In this document: positions 47,601 through 57,862 of the stretch, piece after piece
Position numbering within the stretch: the stretch's first letter is position 1
Layout of the letters: the number at the start of each line of letters is the position of its first letter
Source: Arbacia lixula
Taxonomy: Eukaryota > Echinodermata > Echinoidea > Arbacioida > Arbaciidae
Direction of reading: 5' to 3'
Length of the DNA: 64,000 nucleotides
Assembly (NCBI GenBank): GCA_963669155.1
Contig: OZ022583.1
Coordinates: 10,931,070 to 10,995,069, forward strand
Notes under the pieces: model-generated
What the model saw: only the letters and a program-made list of their open reading frames with translations
Databases searched by the model: none
Told to the model about the DNA's origin: nothing
Program-made: the position numbers and the translations under genes

Positions 47601-50600
47601 GCTCTGCAGCCGAGTTCTTAGGGGGGGGGGGGGGGGGGGGGGTGGGGCCTGACATATATTCAGATTTTCAAAATAGCCAAGGCTATACAGCTTAACATGC
47701 AACATTCCTGACAGCGCACATTTTGAATGTGATCTAATTGATTTACAAAACCTATCCCCTCAACTCCCTACTGAACATTGTGGTGACTGCATAATACAAG
47801 CTAGGCTAAATGTACCTGATCATAGTCCTTTTCATGAATAGGACACTGCATCACATGAACTCATGACAAAGAAGTTAAAGGTGGCCCGTCCCTTTTACAA
47901 ACATCTGCAAGCTTCATGAAAGTTTGCACATATTTAGCATATATCTTTGGGAAACCAACTGTGAAATTTTAAGGTCAGAGGTACTATAACTCCTGTAGAA
48001 TAAATGACAATCTAACTGGTTTTCACTGAGATTTGACTATTTTCGTGGTACAAAAAAGAAAGCTCCATCAATTATTGAAGATTATTTCCTCAAAACCGAA
48101 TATTACGCTTTGTCGATTCCAGGGAAAGGTTATATAGCCACTCTCTCTCAAATGACACAATCAGGGAACTTTCAGAATTATGTCTGCAAAAGGGACGGGC
48201 TACCTTTAAAGACAGCCCGTCCCTTTTTCAGATCACCACAAAACCACCAAAACATTGGCAAAACATATAGAGAAGTGTTAGCAAGCTGTACATTCATAAT
48301 TTGAAACTGATACGTAGTGTAAAATTCAAATAATGCACGTAAACAACGTCTGATTAATAGCCTTTACCTCAGGCTCGTAGCAGTTTGTGTTGAAATATCT
48401 GCTTTATTGATTAATCTGTTTATTAAATTATAAAATGCATTATGAAAAAAAATTGTTCTAGAGAAGGAATCATTTCCAAAGTTTGGTAATTACTCATAAA
48501 ATTAGGATTTTACACATGCATAATAACCACATAGATACTGTAACAAAGACTAATACTTTTTTCGTAGTACGAAAAAAGTCTGTTTGAAATTTAACGGCTG
48601 AATTTTTTTACATACACAGAAAGCTTCAACATGCTATATTCTTAGAAATGGTCTTGAATCACACTTTCTTCAATTTGCGATCATGAAAGATGATTTTAAA
48701 TTTCAAGCTTGCAAAAGGGACGGACAATCTTTAAGGTGGAAGAAGAGAAGAATGAAGAGAAAAAAAAAACAGAACAACAAGGTTGTCTTGAACCAGTTGT
48801 GTCACATGTAAAACATATGTATCCTGATCAATTATTTCAGCATCATAAAAAGAAAAGATTTGATCAGTTGCCAGAATTCAACATGGAATAGGACTACCGA
48901 AAAAGGGAGGAAAGGGAAGAGGAAAGGGAAGAAGGAAGAAAAAAAAATTTTATAATACAAACGAAAAATTACAAAAAGTAAGATACAGAGATGCCAACCT
49001 CTTGACACAAAAAATCAGACTGAATATCCTAAAAAAATCATATTTTTGAGTGAAAAATCAGATTTTCACAAAAACTCAACATGACCAGTGGCCTGTTGGC
49101 CCCAAGCCAGGAAAATGTTAGAAAAATGTTTAACTGGTAACAATGGGAAAGTGAAATGTTTGCTCTTTCATCTGATCTTCACTCTTTTCATCCCATACCG
49201 ATTACAGTATTACCAATAATGGGAGACATCTTCGCTGTAAAGCAAATGTATAAGTGGCAACACATGCTATCACAATAGTATGAGAGCATCTATTTGGATC
49301 TTAGAATAAAGATCAGCGAAGTCACCTTAACCAGACCTGCCAACTTCTGGAGTTCAAAAACTGTATTCTTTAATCCAAAAAGTTCTATTTTACCAACAAA
49401 AAATGTAATAAAAAAAAAAACGGATCAATGTCTCTTACAGTTCCTACATCGGGCATTTTTTATGAAGCATTGGTTGAATATGCATGATTTTGTCATGGCT
49501 GGTGTGCTCGATGAACCAATGAACATCCCCAAATTGCTAATGTGAGATGCTGGTAGGATACTTTACAAAACAGAATGGGCATTTCGCCATTGAATATGGC
49601 ACACACACAAAATAAGATTTAAAAAAAAAAAAAAAAAAAATCTTTTTTTTTTTTTTTTTAAGGAAAATCATACTGTCGTATTCAGTTCTAAAAATCGTAC
49701 TAAATACGACTAAATCATACTGGTTGGCATGTCTGAAGATATCGTCAAGAGGAAAGAGAATGCAAAGGAGAAGTATAAACAGAGAAGAAACAAAAATTGA
49801 AAAGAACAAAGAAGATGAAGAAGAAGGAGAGAAGGAGAAGGAGAAGAAGGAGAAGGAGAAAAAGGAAAAGGAGAAGATGGAGAAGGAGAAGGAGAGAAGG
49901 AGAAGAAGCAGAAGAAGAAGTAAGAGGAGAGAAGGAGCAGACAAAGAAGGAGGAGAGATGGAGAAGGAGAGAAGGAGAGGAGAGAAGAAGAGGAGAGAAG
50001 GAAAGAAGGAGAAGGAGAGAAGAAGGAGAAGAAGGAAGAGTCCCCTACTCACCAGCACTAAGGAGGACGTTCTCCACAATTGGATGCCACTTGATGTGAG
50101 TGCACCTCTTTGTATGCATCCGTAAGGCCAACAAGGGTTCTTCCAGAGGCTCGTGCAGTCCCTTATCATCAATCTGCCAGACCATGATCACCCCGCCATC
50201 ATCACTGGAGGCGATAATGTTGTCATTAAATGGGGACCATGCGATGTCATTGACCGGACTCTTGTGGCCAGTGACCTGGGGTTGGTTGACGTCCATTCGT
50301 CCGGTCTAGAGTTTAAACAATCAATGGATAAAAACAGATATCATAGTATATTGAAGTGTAGGTAGAATGTAGACTAAAATACGAGATCAATCGTGTACGA
50401 TCTTAACAAATTTTTAGAGTACACTGTGTGTGGTGATAAACAAGACTGTTTTGCTGTTTCTATGGAGAGTAAGAGAAAATCCAAAATATATTGTCTGTCT
50501 GCAAAACATTCACTTCTTTGAATGAATAGAGTATTGTTTTGAAATGGTAGGCTCAGAAAAGAGCCGTCCAGAATTGGCAACATTCTATGTCTACACTGTA

Positions 50601-53600
50601 ACTGCATGGCAGCTCTCATGACTAAGGTTATCACAAAAAGCTGTTGACCAGTTAACAACTCAAATCAAGTTGAAATTTACACAGCATTAAGCTTAAGGAT
50701 GTCAATTTTTTTAGAAGCAGGTTTTTATGATATTTGATCAATTATTATTTTTTGTATTACTTTTCAGAATACTTTTTAGAAAAATTTGGACCTAAATACA
50801 TGTATTGTGTGTATCAGATACTTCAGTCAGAACACAACAATGTCATTGTGGACCACACATGTCAACCCATAGGTCTTTTCTGCCAGAAGCATCATGAATC
50901 ATGAATGACACTGTGATAGCAGTTGCTAGTGGATTTGCAAGTGTGATGCACAATTTTCATTCTTGAGTTCTGAACCAATTATCTCACACACACAAATGTT
51001 CAGGTCCTAATTTATCCAGAAATGAAAATCTTATTAAATATTCAAAAGAATAATCACTGAAAAAATGTCACAAAAACTGCTTATTGAAAAAAAATAACAT
51101 CCTTTGACATCATGACGTGTAAATTTCAGCTTGATTTAAATTGTTACTGGTACTTATTTTTTAGTATTTTTGAAAAGTGTCTAAAAGATATTTGTTAACA
51201 CCTAGTACATGTATACAGTGGGTATTGTGATCTAATTTACATGTATTCCTGCGGCTTTTTCCATGCCGCTGCTTGGTTAGCACCTGACCCAGGTGATTGT
51301 AACATATTACTTCGCAGTGTGACATGATGTACATTCGTTTTTGTACGGACTACATTACGCATAGTGGTACCGTTACCATGGGCTACGCGGTGTGATTAGT
51401 TTCTCACTTGGGAGTTAGCACCGAGACATCACTTCAATAAACATATTGTAAAGTCCATCTTCATACCCATCTTGTGATTGTGCATCATTGTGTCAGAGTG
51501 ACATTATCATACGCAGTTGGGATAAAAATTTGAAGACATTACAAAAATGATCTACGGTATTCAAGCTTCACGAGTAATGCTATGGGTATTGCCTTGTTTG
51601 TTGCATGGTCCACCAGAACAGTGACAACTTTCTAGAGTACATTCCCAGACTAACGAGCCCCGTTCCTATACCATATGCCGGTATTATTACCAATGCACAT
51701 TGGTAAGTAAGTTCCCAGCGAGCCACAATAGCACCGTTCATATACACCGCAAAAGCCATAACATGACAGTGTTTTGGACAGCTGGACTCTCTCCAAACCG
51801 ATGGTGACACGTTCCGCTCAGGCATACGAGCGGTGGGATTAGTGACCCACATGCCAAAGCGCGATGCACAGGGCGCAACATTTACAGTTATTTTGCGGAC
51901 GCAGCTTATAAGATTCGCTTACAGCTATACTGCACTATTTTTACTAGGTCTCGATCCGCGAAAAAGCAGCAAAATAAGAAAAAAAAAGGAGGAAGCAGCA
52001 TACCGCATTACATGAGTGATTCCCGTAATGCATCGGCAAAATTGCTGCAAATGTTGCACTATTTTTGCGCAGATAGGCGGTGTATATGAAAGGGGTTATG
52101 GAGTTACCCACAGATGTACATGTAAGTGAACTCATTATGTGCTATTGGTGCATGTTTGCACAATCAAGACATACAAATCTCATAGAGTTGCATTTTGTCT
52201 GGCACTTAAAGGGTTAATAACTGGGCACTCAGGATGTGTACACTTATGACTTCTGAAACTTCACAACTCCTTTATTGTATCATACATGTACTTGTGGGAA
52301 TCAGTTTATCTGAATTTCTTCTTTTTTATTCAAAACAAGAAAAGGTAGTCTTTTTGCAAGTCAGCAAAGTAACATTTTGTTACAAAAACAAAGAAAATTG
52401 AAGAAAATACTGCTTAAAAAGTCAACAAAGTAATATTTTGTTACAAAAACACAGAAATTGGAAGAAAATACTGCTCAAAAAGTCCCCTCACAATAATAGA
52501 ATTGGAAGCTGAATTATATGTATACTGATCGTAAGATTTTGAGTAATGTAAGTTCCTGTACCCAAGAGACACAAATCCTGGTTCCCTGTTCCACACTGTG
52601 TGCACAGAGGGTCAGTGATTGTTTGTAGTATTGCAAGCAGTATGTGCGATGCCTGCTCCACACCGCTGGCTATGGCAGTGCAGTAAATGACTGTACTGTA
52701 GTGTAGACTAGACTGTATAGTCACTACGTTTCAAACATTAACAAGCATAGTTTTTCCACTTTTCCTTAAAATGTTCATGCAGCTGTAATTGTGAGATTTC
52801 ATACATGGCTTTGTTAAAAAATACTGCTAATCCATGCCAAGTTTCATGACTTTTGTAAATGGCCTACCCTGTCTTAAAAGGAAGAAAGGAATGTCGTTCC
52901 TAGGCTCTGAGGGAAGTGTGATGTTGTGAAGAGCAATAAAAATGACATTTACACTACAGCTCAATGGTATTGGCGCGGGTTAAGGGAAAGGAAAGAAAGG
53001 GAAGGAGCCGCAGTTTTGAACCGCGGTATATTTTGTCCAGTTCAGCATGAAACATGATGCTTTTTAGGCTAAAGCATCTAGTTTCATGCTGAACTGGACA
53101 AAATATACCGCGGTTTAAATCTGTGACTCCTTACTTTCCCTTTTCCTGTGCCAATTCCTTTGAGCTGTAGTGTACACCCACACTGTTACATGTATGTGGC
53201 TCATGCTAGTGGTAGGCTCGTACATTTCAGGAAATAATAGACAACCTTGCTCGAGCAACTTTGCTTTGAGGTGACAGGTCCATAAAACTTGAATTGTACA
53301 TGACTACATGAACAGTATGTAGCTGAATTGTTTACTGCATATTTCCAACAATTTTTCACCAATCTGCTTCTTATCATTTTCCTGCTTGTTTACAAGTCAA
53401 CTTGACACTACGGGTGAATTTGGTATACTTTAAAGGGCATATACTGTACTGGGAATCCAAAAAAGCCTTCAAAATGTAATTGTTAGCAATCTTCTTGCCA
53501 ATGGTTTTAAATTCATGTATTGTCTATATTAGAAGCTTGCTGAAAGTCATTTGCCCTCAAATGATCTACATTTAGAGTAATGAGTGATTAAATCACAAAT

Positions 53601-56600
53601 CCTCAAAATGTTCGGCCCGAACATTTTGTGTATTATTAATGTTTCACTAATTATTACAAATGTGGATCATTTGAGGGCAAATAACTGTCATCAAGGTTCT
53701 AAAATAGACAATACATGAATTTAAGACCATTGGCAAGAAGATTGCTAACAATTACATTTTAACCCCGTTCATATACACCGCCTATCCGCGAAAAAGGCGC
53801 AACATTTGCGGCAATTTTGCCGATGCATTACCGATAGCTGCGTATATGAACGGGAATCGCTCAAATAATGCGGTATTTGCTTCCTCCTTTTTTGCGCTTA
53901 TTTTGCGGCTTTTTCGCGGATCGAGACCTAGTAATAATACCGCAATATTGCGGTAAGCGAATCTTATAAACTGCGTCCGCAAAATAGGCGTAAATGTTGC
54001 GCCTTTAGCATCGCGCTCTGGCCTGTTGGTCGCTAATCCTACCGCTCGTATGGCTGAGCGGAACATGTCAACATTGGTTTGGAGAGAGTCCAGCTGTCCA
54101 AAACACCGCAACATTTCGGCTTTTGGGGGTGTATATGAACGGTGCTTTTGCGGCTCGCTGGAAACTTGCTTACCGATGTGCATCGGTAATAATAGCGGTA
54201 TATGGTATATGAACGGGGCTTTAGAAGGCTTTTTTGCCTTCCCAGTACAGTACATGCCCTTTAAGTACTAACTGGGAAAGAGATGGCACATCAGCCCTTT
54301 AATCACTGTTAATTATTACCTATTTTTTAAGCACAACTTGCAGCCCTGAATCTTCCACAGGATGCATGGCTCTTTAATGAGGAAGCACTGTGAAGTCTAA
54401 AGTCTATAAACTAAACAAGCTTGCTCTAAAACTGTGAATCACTCCAGGAAACCCAAATATTGATGTACTTAAAGACAGGGTACATGAAGCCCTTTTGTAG
54501 GTAACATTTTTTTTTAAAATACACCAGAAAAAAGGAAGAAAAACCTGTTTAAGTGCTTCACTTCCAATGACAGAACTGGAAACCAGCTTTAAACAGAAAT
54601 CATAATGATCACTAAATTTCGAGGAGGTTTTGGGCAAATCATCCAGAACTTCTCATAGCCCGGAAGCCTGAGACCACTGACGGCACCACAGTGTGTGTTC
54701 AATGCACGCCATGCCCACTGCCCAGTGCATCACGTACCGACAAGGACAAGGCAATTGCTATATTTCAAATGGAAACAAGGATAGTTTTTAACTTTTCCTG
54801 AAAATAAGGATCCTGAAGTTATGATTGTGAGATTTCATACATGTAATCACTAGGGTAGACTGCTGATTTTCTGCCAAGTTTCATGACTTTTGAAAAAAAA
54901 TGGGCTTCCCTGTCTTCAACTGCGACCATCTCAACCGTGGAATGCAGCAACAAGATTAGTTGAGGATTAGTTGAAGACACATACCTTTAGCATTGTTAAA
55001 GAATCATGATGCAGTTGTTGATTTAAAGGGATATTTCACCCTGGAGATAAGTTGGTTTCAATAAAAGTAGACACATAAAAGAAACATAATAGTCAAGGTC
55101 TAAGGATTAAGGCAATCCATTAAAAGATAAAGTTACGATCTTTTAAAATTTCCATTTTGCGACATAATGTCTGAGGTCCTCTCCCTCATGTTATGTAATT
55201 GGGTTTTTTTAAATGTCCATTTTCTCAAAAAGATTTATGCATCCTTCATGTATTTGCACATCTGTGCATTTGATACATCACTAGAAACACATTTTTACAC
55301 ACATACTTCTATGATAAATAGTTATTCCATTGTCAAAAATAGAAGAGAAATTTACAGAATCGTACCACACACAATATCATGAGGGAGTACCTCCCACCTT
55401 CCTTCCTTTGCCGGATTTTCGTCAAACCTTCACTAATATGTTTCTTTCATGTTTCTGCATTGATTGAAACCCAACTTATTTTCAGGGTGAACTATCCCTT
55501 CAAAAACAGGGTACCCTTTTATAAAAGTAACAAAACTCTGCATGGAAAGCAGTATATCCAGTCCCTAACAACAACATGGATGAAATTTCAGTCATACATG
55601 CAGCTTCACAAACATTTTCAGGAAAACTATCCTTGTGAACTGTAGCCATCATATTCTACATTCATATGTACTGCATTGCAGCGGCTAGCAACAAAACACT
55701 ATTAACTCCCTTATGCACGCATTGGACAAGATGGCAATTTATCATGTTGGCCAATGGAAGTACATAACAGCTCAAAGGAATTGGCATAGGGTTAGGGAAA
55801 GGGAACAAAGGGAAGGACCCGCAGTTTTAAACCGCGGTACATTTATATTTTGTCCAGTTCAGCATGAAACATGATGCTTTTTAGGCTAAAGCATTGTGTT
55901 TCATGCTGAACTGGACAAAATAGACCACAGTTTAAAACTGCGGCTCCTTCCCTTTCTTCCCTTTCCCTTTCCCTATGCCAGTTCCTTTGAGCTGTAGTGT
56001 ACACATGTACATGTGAGAAACTTCAAGCGGAAGCTTAGACGCTGAAGTACTTGTACAGCTTGACTGGTTTCTGGTCCTACAATCTGTGTAATCAAAACTT
56101 ATTCATGATGCCCTGGCGTGCTATCATATTTCCACAACTGTACACACATCGTACCAGCAACTGGTTTCATTTGTGTTGACTGTATGGAGAATGTGGCTTC
56201 TTTGTACACTACAGTGATTCTCTGCGCTTGGGACAAATCGTGTTTGTACTGTCCACTACTTAAATCATGTACATGTCACACGCACCATGAGTTGGCCAAT
56301 CATATTTGATAGGCCAACAAGGCAAAGGTCTGCATACTCAAATAACTTAAACAATTTGGAGCAGTATCCAGACGGATTCTGAGGACATTTGCATCCCTAA
56401 TTTTTAGGCTACATGTACATACTATATGGGTAAATATTTAGAGTAACGCAAGGATTTTATATAGAGTTGTATTGAGGCTGATATCCCCCATACCAGTGGG
56501 AATTCACATGTAGCTTTTATTAAGCTTCATTTATGGACTAAGCTTAATTTAAACCAGAAAATACAAACTGAAAGGACAAAATATGAGATTTGAATATTTA

Positions 56601-57831
56601 AAAATAGTGTACATGTTGACAGTTCTATAGGCTTACATCAACAATGAACATGAAATATGCTTAGAAGCATTACAAGCACATACAATATTAGACATGAAGA
56701 ACCATCTCATTCAGGGCATTCTTTAATCGAAATTATATTTTTGGACAACCCCCGTCTAGGTAGGGGCGTTCAGAGGAGCCAGATGCAATATCAGTAGAAC
56801 CAACATCATGAACGTCCTCTACATAGATCAATTTTTCTAAGACAAAAGGGGCTCCTCACAAACACACAAACAATGCCCCACATTGGGTCATTTCCCGGGC
56901 CTTTGGCTCTCATGCAAAGCACACACCGTTTTTACACTCTCAAAATCGAAAAAGAAATATGACTCGAAACGTGCATTTATTAGGGTAAAAATGGCTTAGA
57001 TCTCTAATATTTTTTACAGAACAAGATAATTGTTTTATTTGCTATTTATATTCAATGCTAGTGTGAATAAGCAGTCCAATTAATTTCTCTATTCTATATT
57101 CAACACTGAGAAGTATGTGTGTATGCGTGGAAAGGGGGGGGGGGGGTGGTTGATTCTACATGCCATTCCCACACACACAATAATTTCAGCCATTAGATCT
57201 CCCCCTCCCTAGCCCCGGGACTGCTCCCGCGCAGCGGGAGAGTCCTGAGGGCTCGCCACCAATTTCCTTGCATGTCTGGTCCGACTACTGAGAAATCAAC
57301 CCGTGCACATGAATGAATTACTCATTTTAAGTACATTTATCACATATAAATGGCTAAATGTATTGAATGTATACCTGAGCTATAAAATTGTTTGAAAATG
57401 CTAAGCAATGTTACATATTTCCTCTTCACATATGATCATGATCTTTGTAACAAATACGGTCCGCCGAGGCTGCCATCTTGGCTGCTTCAAAAAGTATACT
57501 GTAAAGGGGATCTGGCGCATGCGCATAAGTTTTGCACCGTAGCTGCTGTCGTGCATTTCTGAACCACTTTAGGTCAAAAACAATTGTTAAAAATGCAACA
57601 TGGATTAAATTCATCTTCAAACCAACCCCGGAATTATTCAGTTATATATTTTATGTAAATATGTGCAATAGATTTGAGATTTGAGTTACAGAATTGCTGA
57701 AACCAACTAATATAATCACTGCTAATCTCGACTTCCTTGCTTCAAAGGTCCGTGCTCCGCAGCCCGCTGGTCGCAGCATGGACCTACTAGCAGTAGGTCC
57801 ATGGTCGCAGTAACCCCTCCCCCCAAAAAGC

Positions 57832-57862
<31 letters not shown>

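Noticed and set aside
49537..50172. Poly-Ser/Phe/Leu frame and Lys/Glu/Arg frames opposite
   Set aside because: Purine-rich tract artefacts; only the end overlaps true coronin exon 2.
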